Shown: positions 19,220 to 28,089, counted from the first letter of the stretch. The stretch: DNA of 64,000 nt from JBBRCE01 sp038205115 (GCA_038205115.1 JBBRCE010000007.1:84488-148487), one strand, 5' to 3'. Made by a program: numbers and translations. The notes: generated from the sequence alone by a model not told the origin.

Positions 19220-20563
19220 TTACTTGCTGGCTTGAATCTTGCCCACAGCCTGGCGGCCGGGGAAGTTGGCGAGCAGATAGGTGTTGACGCCGTTGTGGAT
19301 TTCAACGCTGGTGTGCTCTTCGCTGCCCAGCGCGATGGTGCCATTCGACGAGCGGAGGCCAATGTCGTGCGTACCTGCGGGCAGTTCGATGCGCATTACT
19401 TGAATTTGATTCGGCAGCAAACCCCAGCAGCGTGTATCGGCGCTCTCGCTGGCTTCCCAGATCACGCCGCCAACATCCGCCGCCAGGTTCACCAGCGAAT
19501 GATTTTCGACGCCGCCAACTTCTTTGGCACCGTAAATGACGCCCTTTTTAACCACGCGGCGAACCACGGCCCGCGCCATGACCTGCGGAAAGATGGCATC
19601 GTACTGCTGCGTGGCCAATTGACCAACATCGGTGATCGTGGCCGTGTAGCCCTGCGGACGTTGATCGGCCGAAACCATGACCGTGCTGACGGTGTTCACC
19701 GGCACAACCACCTTGGGCACTTTGATGGGCGCAATGGTCGGCGGCAAACTATGTTTGCCGATCGCCGTGATGATGCGGTCGGCCACCAGCAGGGCCACGG
19801 TGCTGGGGATTTCTTCGCTTTCGATTTTGTACGGTCCTTCGCCCACCAGTGTGAAAACATACAGCACGCCATCGCCCGGCGCGCTGTGGTGGCCGGTGGT
19901 GGCGCGTTGCAGGTCGAACTTGCCAGGCGTAAAGCTGGGTTCCCAACTGCAGACGCGCACCATGTTGCGAGTGGCGTCGTCGAAATTCTGGTGCGTGGCT
20001 TCGGCCATGGCCGCGGTTAAGTACGAACCGAAGGCCACGCGTTTATAAGCCAGCTTGACGTTCTCGCCGTCTTTGTCGGCCCCGGCCTGGATGATCTGTT
20101 CTTGTTTTTCGGTGACTTGCAGGCTGTAGGCTGCGGCGTCGCTGCCGTCGTGCATCAAGTTGGAGATTGCCAAAAACGCGCGGAGCAGCACTTTTTCGTA
20201 GTCTTCGCCCGCGTACGAGCGATAGGTATCGTCGGTGAGGTACGAAAATGCATTTTCGCTGAGGCTGACTTGTTCCAAATGGTCCAGGCTGTCGCGGACT
20301 TGGCGCAGCGACTGCTCGGCTTCGGCCGGATGACCGGTTTGGAGCTGGATCATGGCTTTTTCCAGCTTATACATGTCGGCATTCTTGCCCGGAAAACGCA
20401 TGGCGCTGGTCACGCGTTTATCGGCGGCGTCGAACTGCCCTGTAAAATACTCGGACCGCTCGAACTGCAGGTGATCCACGTAGGTGCTGCAGCCAGAGAG
20501 CGCGCAGGCGGTCAGCGTGGCGGCGAGCCAAAGCGAAGGTCCGAGTTGTCGCGCGGGTTGCAT
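19220..20563 (-). CDS. COG3014-like outer lipoprotein
   Basis: This 447-residue lipoprotein starts at the ATG at 20563; an upstream TTG is less likely. It has a signal peptide ending in the lipobox ALSGC. The first half is helical and repeat-like (EKAMIQLQTGHPAEAEQSLRQ), resembling TPR. The remainder is beta-rich, with KVPKVVVPVNTV and a late ENHSLVNLAADVGGVIWEASESADTRCWGLLP block. This matches the uncharacterised COG3014 type of envelope lipoprotein. It lies 53 bases downstream of an LpoB-like gene on the same strand, a pairing known for this family, which suggests a role near peptidoglycan synthases. Function is inferred only. Confidence 0.8.
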   Translation of the reverse strand: MQPARQLGPSLWLAATLTACALSGCSTYVDHLQFERSEYFTGQFDAADKRVTSAMRFPGKNADMYKLEKAMIQLQTGHPAEAEQSLRQVRDSLDHLEQVSLSENAFSYLTDDTYRSYAGEDYEKVLLRAFLAISNLMHDGSDAAAYSLQVTEKQEQIIQAGADKDGENVKLAYKRVAFGSYLTAAMAEATHQNFDDATRNMVRVCSWEPSFTPGKFDLQRATTGHHSAPGDGVLYVFTLVGEGPYKIESEEIPSTVALLVADRIITAIGKHSLPPTIAPIKVPKVVVPVNTVSTVMVSADQRPQGYTATITDVGQLATQQYDAIFPQVMARAVVRRVVKKGVIYGAKEVGGVENHSLVNLAADVGGVIWEASESADTRCWGLLPNQIQVMRIELPAGTHDIGLRSSNGTIALGSEEHTSVEIHNGVNTYLLANFPGRQAVGKIQASK

Positions 20564-20616
20564 GACGTGGTTCGCCAAAAAACGAAGTTGCCTGAAACCG
20601 GATCGAACAGCCTTGA

Positions 20617-21318
20617 CTAGAACCAGTGCTTGACTTTGGCGGTCAGCGAGCTGTTGTAGTCTTTGGTGAGCGTGGCCGACTCTTTGTCGAACGCGCCACT
20701 GCGGACGTTAACCATTTCCAGCGTGAGAATGTACTGCTTGGAAGAGTCTTTGTTGACTGTGGTGGTGCCGGAAGTGATTTTGGCGTAAAGCGCGTAATCG
20801 AAGGGCTGTCCCTGGCGTTCCATCACGGCCATGAACGTCCGCATGTTTTCCGGTACGAAAAGTTGGTCGGGCCGCAAGCGAGTTTCGGTCAGTCCGGCTT
20901 GTACGAAGCGTCGACTGATCGATTGATAGATGCCAGCGGCCAGAATTTTGGAGTCGATCATTTCGTAAATTTGTTCTTTGAAGTCGCCGAGTTCTTCGTT
21001 GCTGGCGTTTTCGACGCCGATGAAGCAGATGCGGCGAACTTGCGGCGTGGGCGGCGACGGCAATTGCCCCGCTTGGTACGAGACATTCATCACCGGTTGC
21101 GCGGCGTGGCGGCCCAACAATTTGCCGGTAGCTTCTTCGACCAGCGGTTTGAAGGTTTCGCCGCCAGCGGCATGGCTGCCCACCGCGACAGGATCGGTTG
21201 GCTTGACGATCGTGGCGGTTTGATTACCGCGGCAACCGCCGTAGGTCACCGCGCCCACAGCCAGCAGGCCTTGAGCCGCGCGGCCGAAGAAATTGCGACG
21301 TGTCAAACCGCTGTCCAT
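20617..21318 (-). CDS. LpoB-like penicillin-binding protein activator lipoprotein
   Basis: This 233-residue exported protein has a C-terminal domain (about residues 70-233) like LpoB, the outer-membrane lipoprotein that activates the synthase PBP1B in Gammaproteobacteria. It includes the core FIGVENASNEELGDFKEQIY and the strand motif DYALYAKITSG. The N-terminus carries RRNFF and a hydrophobic stretch ending GGC, combining Tat-like and lipobox-like features. The ATG at 21318 was chosen because AAGGA lies 8 bases upstream; two in-frame ATGs precede it. It is followed on the same strand by a COG3014-like lipoprotein. The exact partner in this organism is not known. Confidence 0.75.
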   Translation of the reverse strand: MDSGLTRRNFFGRAAQGLLAVGAVTYGGCRGNQTATIVKPTDPVAVGSHAAGGETFKPLVEEATGKLLGRHAAQPVMNVSYQAGQLPSPPTPQVRRICFIGVENASNEELGDFKEQIYEMIDSKILAAGIYQSISRRFVQAGLTETRLRPDQLFVPENMRTFMAVMERQGQPFDYALYAKITSGTTTVNKDSSKQYILTLEMVNVRSGAFDKESATLTKDYNSSLTAKVKHWF

Positions 21319-21504
21319 AGGTGCCATCCTTGACATCGATTAGTTCGAGAAGCGAGCGCGTACGCATCCAGGCGGCGCGCGGGAGTTGCCTTGAAATTAT
21401 CGGCATTCGAGTCCTGCGAAAATCGAGTGATTTTGACGGTTTTTACGCTAGCGACTTCGCGCTCGCTGCCGCGCACGCTGCCCACCGCCCGAAGCTTGCC
21501 CAAG

Positions 21505-21897
21505 CTAATTCAAACCGCCCCCGCGCGGCTCGTTGGGTTCTGCTGGCGGCTCGATGGGTTTTTTTGCCGCCCGATCACCGCTCGGCAGCGGTGTGGCGAA
21601 AAATCGATAACAACTCGCTAGGGCCCATGTGAGCGCCGCGACCGTAAACGCCAATCGTCGCCCTTGCCACAGGCTGGCAAACCAGGTTCGCAGTTCGGCG
21701 GCCAGCACATTCGCGGTGCCGCCGAAGACTTCCATTTGCCGTTGACCAGCCTTGGTTTCTTCCTGACCGTCGCCAGCATCGTCTGGAGTTGGCGGAGCCG
21801 CCAGAAAAATCAAAAACGCCGCGGCCAGACCAACGCCCAGAATAACGCGGCTGATTGCGCGAGTGCGGCCTTGGCCGGCGGTGAGTTCAGCGCGCAT
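21505..21897 (-). CDS. small two-pass membrane protein
   Basis: This 130-residue protein of unknown family has two hydrophobic segments (about residues 14-35 and 78-98), a charged loop between them and a Pro/Glu-rich C-terminal tail. The ATG at 21897 was preferred over a TTG four codons earlier. It lies upstream of the LpoB-like gene on the same strand with a gap of about 190 bases, so co-transcription is uncertain. Confidence 0.55.
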   Translation of the reverse strand: MRAELTAGQGRTRAISRVILGVGLAAAFLIFLAAPPTPDDAGDGQEETKAGQRQMEVFGGTANVLAAELRTWFASLWQGRRLAFTVAALTWALASCYRFFATPLPSGDRAAKKPIEPPAEPNEPRGGGLN

Positions 21898-22177
21898 GGA
21901 TTTGCTCAATTATGTTCGAATGCAGGTGAGACGGCTGCCTTGCGAAACGCCTTGTCGACTTGCCGAATTGTATGCACTCGCCCCGTCATGGGCGAATTCC
22001 GGCTGTTCGCAGCGAGTTCACGATGCTGTGTTCGCGGAGTCAGTTTTTCAGCGCGATTGACTTGCTGTTCAGAATTGGGGGCGTTAGGCTAACGAGAACA
22101 TTCCTGCGGCGGTCGTGCATCCTCCGCTCCTTCGCGAGTTTTTTGCATCCCTGATTGGTCCGTTAAGAAAGGTTTCG

Positions 22178-23143
22178 ATGAAGTCCAACCGAATCCTCGT
22201 CGCCTGCGCGCTGCTGTGCTCGGCGGTTATTGCCAGCTTTGCCCTAGCCGCTGATAAATCGGACGCTGATAAATCGGACGCTGGTAAAACGCCCGCAGCC
22301 AAATCGGACGTCAAGGTCCAAGCCCAGGCCGCTCCGTCAACATCAACGGAAGTCAAGCCGGCCGAAAAGCCGCCAATCAAAGCGCTGCTGGTTTGCGGCG
22401 GCTGCTGCCATGACTACGACCATCAAAAGTTCATTCTCACCAAGGGCATTTCGAAAATGGCCAATGTGGAGTGGACGATTGTCCGCGAGGGCGGCGCGTC
22501 GCTGGATCACAAAATCAGCATTTATAGCAAGCCCGAGTGGTGGAAGGGTTACGACGTGATCGTCCACGACGAATGCTTTGCCAACGTCAAGGATGTGGCG
22601 TTTATTGACGGCATCGTGGCTGCGCATAAGGCCGGTGTACCGGCTGTGAATTTGCACTGTGCCATGCACTGCTATCGTCCCGACGGATATCGCGGTTGGT
22701 TCGACATGCTTGGCATCGAGAGCCGGGTGCACGGCAAGCAAATACCGATCGACGTGACCTACCTCGACAAAGACAGCGCCATTACCAAAAACTTCGAAAA
22801 CTGGACGACCATCAAGGAAGAACTCTACAACAACGTCAAAGTGCTGGAAAATTGCAAGCCGCTCGCCCGCGGTAAGCAAACCGACGGCACTAAGGTGACG
22901 GAGACCGTCGTGGCGTGGACCAACGATTTTCACGGCACGCGCATTTTTTGCACCACGCTGGGCCACAACAACGAAACGGTTGCCGACGATCGCTATTTGA
23001 ACTTAGTCACGCGCGGTCTGCTGTGGTCGGTCGACAAACTGAACGACGATTACCTCAAGCCGTCTAAACAGGTTTACACCGACCCTGCCACCGACACTGA
23101 GAAAAAAGGCGGCCCGGAACCGACACCCGCCAAGGGTAATTAA
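22178..23143 (+). CDS. secreted ThuA domain protein
   Basis: This 321-residue protein has a cleavable signal peptide (ATG at 22178, preceded by AAGAAAGG) and a ThuA-like domain, a class-I glutamine-amidotransferase-like fold found in planctomycete sugar-related proteins. Visible blocks include LLVCGGCCHDYDHQKFILTK, the VIVHDECFANV loop and VAWTNDFHGTRIFCTTLGHN. A linker at about residues 25-45 contains a short repeat of DKSDA units. Its role may be in handling unusual disaccharides or keto-sugars, but the substrate is not known. The C-terminus ends in a short Pro/Lys-rich tail. Confidence 0.88.
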   Translation: MKSNRILVACALLCSAVIASFALAADKSDADKSDAGKTPAAKSDVKVQAQAAPSTSTEVKPAEKPPIKALLVCGGCCHDYDHQKFILTKGISKMANVEWTIVREGGASLDHKISIYSKPEWWKGYDVIVHDECFANVKDVAFIDGIVAAHKAGVPAVNLHCAMHCYRPDGYRGWFDMLGIESRVHGKQIPIDVTYLDKDSAITKNFENWTTIKEELYNNVKVLENCKPLARGKQTDGTKVTETVVAWTNDFHGTRIFCTTLGHNNETVADDRYLNLVTRGLLWSVDKLNDDYLKPSKQVYTDPATDTEKKGGPEPTPAKGN

Positions 23144-23285
23144 TCGACTTTTGAAATCCGGAAGTCGATCGTCCAGATTTTTGATGTTTTGTCGGCTGCC
23201 TTGACCTGGGACGCTCGAGGCTGGTTCGTGTAATCAGCAGCGGGCACTTTTGGTCCGCCCTGCCCTACATGGAGTTCAATGCTGC

Positions 23286-23822
23286 GTGTCCCATAAGCAT
23301 CACCTCACCACAACCATTAACGGCGAGTCGCACGAGTTGCTCTGCGAGGCGCGGCAGAGCTTGCTCGAAGTACTGCGCGATGTGCTGCGACTTACCGGCA
23401 CCAAAGAAGGTTGCAACAACGGCAACTGCGGCGCTTGCACGGTGCTGATGGATGGCCTGCCGGTCAATAGCTGCCTGGTGTTGGCGGTTGAGTGCGCCGG
23501 GGCGCAGATCGAGACCATTGAGGGTTTGGCTAATCAATCGCACCTGCATCCCATTCAGCAGTGCTTTCTCGAAGGCGCCGCATTGCAATGCGGCATTTGC
23601 ACGCCGGGGTTCATTATGACCGCCAAGGCGCTGCTGGACCGCCACCCGGACGCCAGCGAACAGCAAATTCGCTTTGAACTGGCCGGCAACCTCTGCCGCT
23701 GCACGGGTTACGATAAAATCGTCCGCGCCGTGCAAGAGTCGGGCAAGCAGATGCAGGGCAGGAAAGAGGTCGGGGGACAGCGTTCAGAGGTCGGAACGCT
23801 GAGTTCGACGGCAACCGTTTGA
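23286..23822 (+). CDS. [2Fe-2S] small subunit of a molybdenum hydroxylase
   Basis: This 178-residue electron-transfer subunit of the xanthine dehydrogenase/CO dehydrogenase family has two iron-sulphur clusters. The plant-type cluster cysteines are in CNNGNCGACTVLMDG, and the second cluster ligands are in CGICTPGF and CRCTGY. The start is taken as GTG at 23286 with GGAG 11 bases upstream; an in-frame TTG 36 bases earlier has no ribosome site. The last 25 residues are a low-complexity tail encoded by AGAGGTC-type repeat DNA. The catalytic subunit follows 76 bases downstream. No FAD subunit is adjacent. Confidence 0.93.
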   Translation: MSHKHHLTTTINGESHELLCEARQSLLEVLRDVLRLTGTKEGCNNGNCGACTVLMDGLPVNSCLVLAVECAGAQIETIEGLANQSHLHPIQQCFLEGAALQCGICTPGFIMTAKALLDRHPDASEQQIRFELAGNLCRCTGYDKIVRAVQESGKQMQGRKEVGGQRSEVGTLSSTATV

Positions 23823-23898
23823 GTCGGATGTTTCGTCGAACGCAGCGGAGGGGTTGCGCGGTGTGTTGATTTTCGATTCCTCCATTTGATCGTCGATT

Positions 23899-26136
23899 AT
23901 GTCCGAATACAAAGTCATCGGCACGCGTCCCGTACGTCACGACGGCGCGGATAAAGTCACCGGCCGCGCGGTTTACGGTGCCGACTTGCAAATGGCCGGC
24001 CTGGTGTACGGCAAAATTCTCCGCAGCCCGCACCCGCACGCGCGGATCAAGCACATCAACCTAGACGCTGCCCGCAAACATCCGGGCGTGTTGGCCGTCA
24101 TTACCAGCGCCGACTTTCCGAATCTGAAAGACAAAATGGCCGACCTGGGCGAAGGCATGGTCAATCTGGCCGACCTGGGCGCCAACGTCTTGGCTCACGA
24201 CAAAGTGCTTTATAAAGGTCACGCCGTGGCTGCCGTGGCGGCGCGCTCGCTGCACGAGGCGGAAGCGGCGCTGAAAAAGATTCTCATCGAGTACGACGTT
24301 CTGCCGCACGTGATTTCGCCCGTGGATGCCATGCGTTCTGACGCCCCGCTGCTGCACGAGCAGCTTCGCACGTCCGACATGGGCAAGCCGTCCGACAAGC
24401 CCAGCAATGTCGCGGCGATTGTTCGATTCGAAAAAGGCAATCCCGAGCAGGGCTTTGCCGCAGCGGATGAAATCGTCGAAGCCACGTTCGAGACGGCCAC
24501 CGTGCATCAAGGCTACATCGAACCGCAAGTTGCCACGGCCATGTGGAATCACGATGGCCACGTGACGGTTTGGACGGCCACGCAAGGTGCGTTTGCGGCC
24601 CGCGCGCAAACGGCCGAATTACTGCAGATTCCGGTTTCGCAAGTCACCGTGGTGCCGTGCGAAATCGGCGGCGGTTTTGGCGGAAAAATTGCCGTGTACC
24701 TGGAACCGGTGGCGGCCATCCTCAGTAAGCATTGCGGCCGTCCGGTCAAAATCGTGATGCAACGCGACGAAGTCTTCGAAGGCACTGGCCCCACGCCGGG
24801 CTCGCGCGTCCGCGTCAAGTTGGGCGCCAAACGCGATGGCACGTTGGTGGCCGGCGATGCCGAACTGATCTACGACGCCGGCGCTTATCCCGGCGGCATG
24901 ATTGGTCCCGGCTGCATGTGCGTCTTCAGTTGTTACGAAATTCCGCACGCCCGCGTCATCGGCTACGACGTTTGCGCCAACAAACCCAAGACGCAAGCTT
25001 ATCGCGCGCCAGGCGCCACGCAGGCGGCGTTTGCCTGCGAATCGGTGCTGGACGAACTGGCCGAAAAGCTGGGAATCGATCCGTTGGAAATGCGTCTGAA
25101 AAACGCTGCCCGCGAAGGCACGCGCCGCGTCGACGGGCCGGTGTATCCTCGAGTCGGTTTTATCGAAACGCTCGAAGCGGCCAAGAACAGTCCGCACTGG
25201 CAATCGAAACTTAGCGGACCGTACCGCGGCCGCGGTATCGCCAGCGGCTATTGGTTCAACATCGGTTTGAAATCGGCCGTTACGGCCAGCGTCAACGGAG
25301 ACGGCACGGTCAATCTGATTGAAGGCTCCACGGACATCGGTGGCACGCGAACCTCCATCGCCATGCAACTGGCCGAAACGCTGGGCATCACCGCCGCCGA
25401 AGTTCACCCCCGCGTGGCCGATACGGACGGCGTCGGCTACACGGATGTCACCGGTGGCAGCCGCACCACGTTTGCAACCGGGCTGGCCGCCTATCACGTC
25501 GGCCTGGATTTACGTCAGCAAATGCGCGAGCGCGCCGCGCTGCTTTGGGAATGTCAACCGGACGAAGTGACGGTCGAAGGCGGCAGCTATCGTCGCAACG
25601 GTCACGCTTTGACTTTCAAGGAGTTGGCAGGCAAACTGCACGACACCGGCGGACCGGTGGTGGGGCGCGCCAGTGTCGATGCGCCGGGGCCTACCAACGG
25701 TTTTGGCACGCACATCGTTGACGTTGAAGTCGATCCCGAGACCGGCAAAGTCACCGTCTTGCGATACACCGTGATACAAGACGCCGGCAAGGCAATTCAT
25801 CCCAGCTATGTCGAAGGTCAACTGCAGGGCGGCGCGGTCCAAGGCATCGGTTGGGCGCTCAACGAAGAATACGTGTTCGGCAGCGACGGCCGGATGCAAA
25901 ACGCCAGCTATCTCGACTACCGCATGCCAACGGCCCTGGATGTGCCGATGATCGAAACCATCATTGTGGAAGTGCCCAACCCCAACCATCCCTACGGCGT
26001 GCGTGGCGTGGGCGAAACGCCCATCGTGCCGCCGCCAGCCGCCCTAGCCATTGCACTGCACCGCGCCACCGGCATCCGCTTCCGCAGCCTGCCAATGAGC
26101 CCGCCCAAGGTTTGGCGTGCACTGCAAGGTTCGTAA
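23899..26136 (+). CDS. molybdopterin-binding catalytic subunit, xanthine dehydrogenase family
   Basis: This 745-residue large subunit hydroxylates N-heterocycles or aldehydes with water-derived oxygen at a molybdenum centre. The two-part fold is present: an N-terminal ferredoxin-like domain (residues 1-115) beginning YKVIGTRPVRHDGADKVTGR, and the molybdopterin domain. Cofactor-binding blocks are seen in EIGGGFGGKI, AYRAPGATQAAFACES and GVGETPIVPPPAALAIALH, where the Glu is the expected catalytic base. Length is normal. Substrate cannot be assigned. It is paired with the [2Fe-2S] subunit, and moeA at 9.4-10.7 kb would supply the cofactor. Confidence 0.94.
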   Translation: MSEYKVIGTRPVRHDGADKVTGRAVYGADLQMAGLVYGKILRSPHPHARIKHINLDAARKHPGVLAVITSADFPNLKDKMADLGEGMVNLADLGANVLAHDKVLYKGHAVAAVAARSLHEAEAALKKILIEYDVLPHVISPVDAMRSDAPLLHEQLRTSDMGKPSDKPSNVAAIVRFEKGNPEQGFAAADEIVEATFETATVHQGYIEPQVATAMWNHDGHVTVWTATQGAFAARAQTAELLQIPVSQVTVVPCEIGGGFGGKIAVYLEPVAAILSKHCGRPVKIVMQRDEVFEGTGPTPGSRVRVKLGAKRDGTLVAGDAELIYDAGAYPGGMIGPGCMCVFSCYEIPHARVIGYDVCANKPKTQAYRAPGATQAAFACESVLDELAEKLGIDPLEMRLKNAAREGTRRVDGPVYPRVGFIETLEAAKNSPHWQSKLSGPYRGRGIASGYWFNIGLKSAVTASVNGDGTVNLIEGSTDIGGTRTSIAMQLAETLGITAAEVHPRVADTDGVGYTDVTGGSRTTFATGLAAYHVGLDLRQQMRERAALLWECQPDEVTVEGGSYRRNGHALTFKELAGKLHDTGGPVVGRASVDAPGPTNGFGTHIVDVEVDPETGKVTVLRYTVIQDAGKAIHPSYVEGQLQGGAVQGIGWALNEEYVFGSDGRMQNASYLDYRMPTALDVPMIETIIVEVPNPNHPYGVRGVGETPIVPPPAALAIALHRATGIRFRSLPMSPPKVWRALQGS

Positions 26137-26174
26137 AATCCAGTCTTTCGAGCAAAATCGTACCCACACTGCTC

Positions 26175-26206
26175 AGTTCGGTGTAGTATATATACTACAC
26201 CGAACT
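26175..26206. promoter_or_regulatory. 32-bp perfect palindrome, operator 1 of the abiEi gene
   Basis: A perfect 32-base palindrome centred on GTGTAGTATATATACTACAC, 153 bases before the AbiEi start. It shares the half-site TGTAGTAT/ATACTACA with the second palindrome at 26294-26323. AbiEi antitoxins are known to bind inverted repeats upstream of their own genes, so autoregulation is the likely role. It has no T-run and low GC, so it is not a terminator of the upstream gene. Confidence 0.6.
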
Positions 26207-26293
26207 AATCAAGCTCGCGACGGTTCGAGCACTAATCGCCGACCAGGTAACGCCTTACACTATGTTTGAGCGAATCCATTGCGTGCATTCCAA

Positions 26294-26323
26294 TTGGCAT
26301 GTAGTATCTATACTACATGCCAA
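26294..26323. promoter_or_regulatory. 30-bp inverted repeat, operator 2 of the abiEi gene
   Basis: Two 14-base arms with a 2-base centre (ATGTAGTAT-CT-ATACTACAT at the core). It lies 35 bases before the AbiEi ATG at 26359 and would overlap its promoter or leader. The spacing from operator 1 is about 118 bases centre to centre. It also contains an ATG at 26317 in frame with AbiEi, rejected as a start because it lacks a ribosome site. Confidence 0.6.
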
Positions 26324-26358
26324 ATGGTCTTATGCAGGCGGGTAGTAGGGGGAATGGT

Positions 26359-27234
26359 ATGGCCGGAAAACCTCGGATCGCGTCTAGCCGTAACGACATC
26401 GCCTCGTTCTTTCAGAAATCGAATCGGACCGTATTTGCCAAAGCGGACATCGACAGGATCATCGATCAGAACCGATTGATCTGGAATTTGCCGAATTCGA
26501 TCACCACAAACGGCTTTCTCCAGTTCGCGCTAAACTCAACCAGTTTGAGAATGGAGCAAATCCCGTTTGAATACCGGCCCGTCACGCGATACACCTGGGG
26601 CGAAGCGCCGACGTTTTCGCTGGTGCAATCCATCAATGCCAATGGCTACTTCTCGCATTATTCGGCCATGCATCTGCAGGACCTGACCGAGCAATTTCCA
26701 ACGTCGATTTACTTCAACCAGGAGCAGCAAGCAACCGGTGGTGGTGGCGGGCTAAGCCAGCGCGGCATTGATCTTTCGTTCCGAGGCAAATGCCGCGTTA
26801 CGACCAACGTTGCGCCATTCCGCGATCACCGCATCCACTTGCTCAATGGAAAAAACACCGGGCAACTTGGCGTCGTCGAAATCACCACGACGGCGGGCGA
26901 ACATTTGCGAGTGACGAATCTCGAACGCACGCTGATCGATGCCACAGTGCGACCGGTCTACGCTGGCGGAATTTTCGAGGTCGCCAAAGCGTTCGTGCGC
27001 GCCGCTGATCGACTTTCCGTCAACAAACTCGTCGCAACATTGAAGCAACTCAATTTCACCTATCCCTATCATCAAGCGATCGGTTATTACCTGCAGCGCG
27101 CCGGCGCGTACACGTCGAGCCAACTGGAGTTGCTGCGTCAGATCCCGATGGACTGGGATTTTTACCTCGATTACGCGATGAAAGACCCGGCGTACGATTC
27201 GCAGTGGCGGTTATTCGTTCCCGAGGGTTTTTAA
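26359..27234 (+). CDS. AbiEi family antitoxin of a type IV toxin-antitoxin system
   Basis: This 291-residue protein has an N-terminal winged helix (residues 1-60) and the AbiEi core, with YFSHYSAMHLQDLTEQFP and LRVTNLERTLIDATVRPVYA as family hallmarks. AbiEi represses its own promoter and counteracts the AbiEii nucleotidyltransferase without direct binding. The ATG at 26359 has AGGGGG six bases upstream and gives the best N-terminus. Two palindromic operators lie upstream. The unusual point is that the toxin gene is on the other strand, tail to tail, with a 24-base overlap of the coding ends, rather than following in the same operon. Confidence 0.88.
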   Translation: MAGKPRIASSRNDIASFFQKSNRTVFAKADIDRIIDQNRLIWNLPNSITTNGFLQFALNSTSLRMEQIPFEYRPVTRYTWGEAPTFSLVQSINANGYFSHYSAMHLQDLTEQFPTSIYFNQEQQATGGGGGLSQRGIDLSFRGKCRVTTNVAPFRDHRIHLLNGKNTGQLGVVEITTTAGEHLRVTNLERTLIDATVRPVYAGGIFEVAKAFVRAADRLSVNKLVATLKQLNFTYPYHQAIGYYLQRAGAYTSSQLELLRQIPMDWDFYLDYAMKDPAYDSQWRLFVPEGF

Positions 27235-28089
27235 GCCATCGGCCACGAGTTGAGTGACAAAGTCATAATAGAAATCGAACTCTTGCAGCGCAAACTGCGG
27301 ATGCACGGTGGCCTTGACTGCGGTAAAGTCCGGTCGATGAAATTCTCGCTGACCTGGAATTCGATGCAGCAGAGACAACGGCACTCGTTTCGCGGCGAAA
27401 ATTTTAGGTAGCAGCGTCAGGATTTCGTTGCCGCCAACGTCGATGGGGTAACGCTGCGCGATGCTGTGGATATCGACAAAGTCGCGCGCCCGCGCGGATG
27501 CATGGTTGTGCATTTTCCGCGTGTATTCCGGCATTTGTTGGCAGATGGCGCGAAGCTTCTCACACACAATCATCAGCGGCGTGTAGGCGTAGATCGTGAG
27601 AAAATCGAGTTGCGCGGACTGTTTCGGTTCGCAATACTCGTGTTTGCTGATGTCAATTTCAAAGCGAGTCGAGCCTCGCTGGCCTACGCTGGCCGCATTC
27701 CTTCGCAACTGTTCGAGGTTGCCGGCGAACTTCCGAAAAAGTCGCGTCTCGATGATTTTGAAATCGATCTGGTAGCCGCCCCAGAAAGGTTTCATATCGT
27801 CGCTCAGTTTGTCCGGCTTCTCCAGAACATTGACGTCGAACACCTCGAACTGAACGTCCGCAAACGCGGATTTAAGGCAAAACTCGATGCGACGCTGCAA
27901 TTCGACGGCCGGCCCTAGATCACCGTCGACGGAAAAATCCAGATCCGCCGAAGCACGCGCCGACAAATCATAGACCACATCCAGTAGGTTTCCGCCTTTG
28001 AGCACCAGGCGGTGCAGCAAACTGTCGTCAGAGAACAGCGCCTTGATCGTCAGCCGCTTGATCTTTGGGACAAAGTCCGCATCCGGCAT
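27211..28089 (-). CDS. AbiEii family nucleotidyltransferase toxin
   Basis: This 292-residue nucleotidyltransferase of the AbiEii/AbiGii (DUF1814) toxin family has the glycine motif LVLKGGNLLDVVYD at about residue 30 and the metal-binding motif SADLDFSVDG (D-x-D) at about residue 48. Later LVIC-type helices with the conserved EKLRAICQQMPEYTRK block are also present, so the active site looks intact. Known members arrest growth by modifying tRNA ends or similar RNA targets. It lies downstream of a DNA methyltransferase gene on the same strand (gap 109 bases) and converges on AbiEi with overlapping ends. No ribosome site is obvious before the ATG. Confidence 0.88.
   Translation of the reverse strand: MPDADFVPKIKRLTIKALFSDDSLLHRLVLKGGNLLDVVYDLSARASADLDFSVDGDLGPAVELQRRIEFCLKSAFADVQFEVFDVNVLEKPDKLSDDMKPFWGGYQIDFKIIETRLFRKFAGNLEQLRRNAASVGQRGSTRFEIDISKHEYCEPKQSAQLDFLTIYAYTPLMIVCEKLRAICQQMPEYTRKMHNHASARARDFVDIHSIAQRYPIDVGGNEILTLLPKIFAAKRVPLSLLHRIPGQREFHRPDFTAVKATVHPQFALQEFDFYYDFVTQLVADGLKTLGNE

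Noticed and set aside
24619..25497. 292-codon minus-strand frame within the molybdenum subunit gene
   Set aside because: Shadow of the plus-strand gene; no recognisable domain.
26175..26206. Palindrome considered as a terminator of the molybdenum hydroxylase gene
   Set aside because: Low GC, no T-run, and it shares a half-site with a second palindrome at the abiEi start; operator is the better reading.
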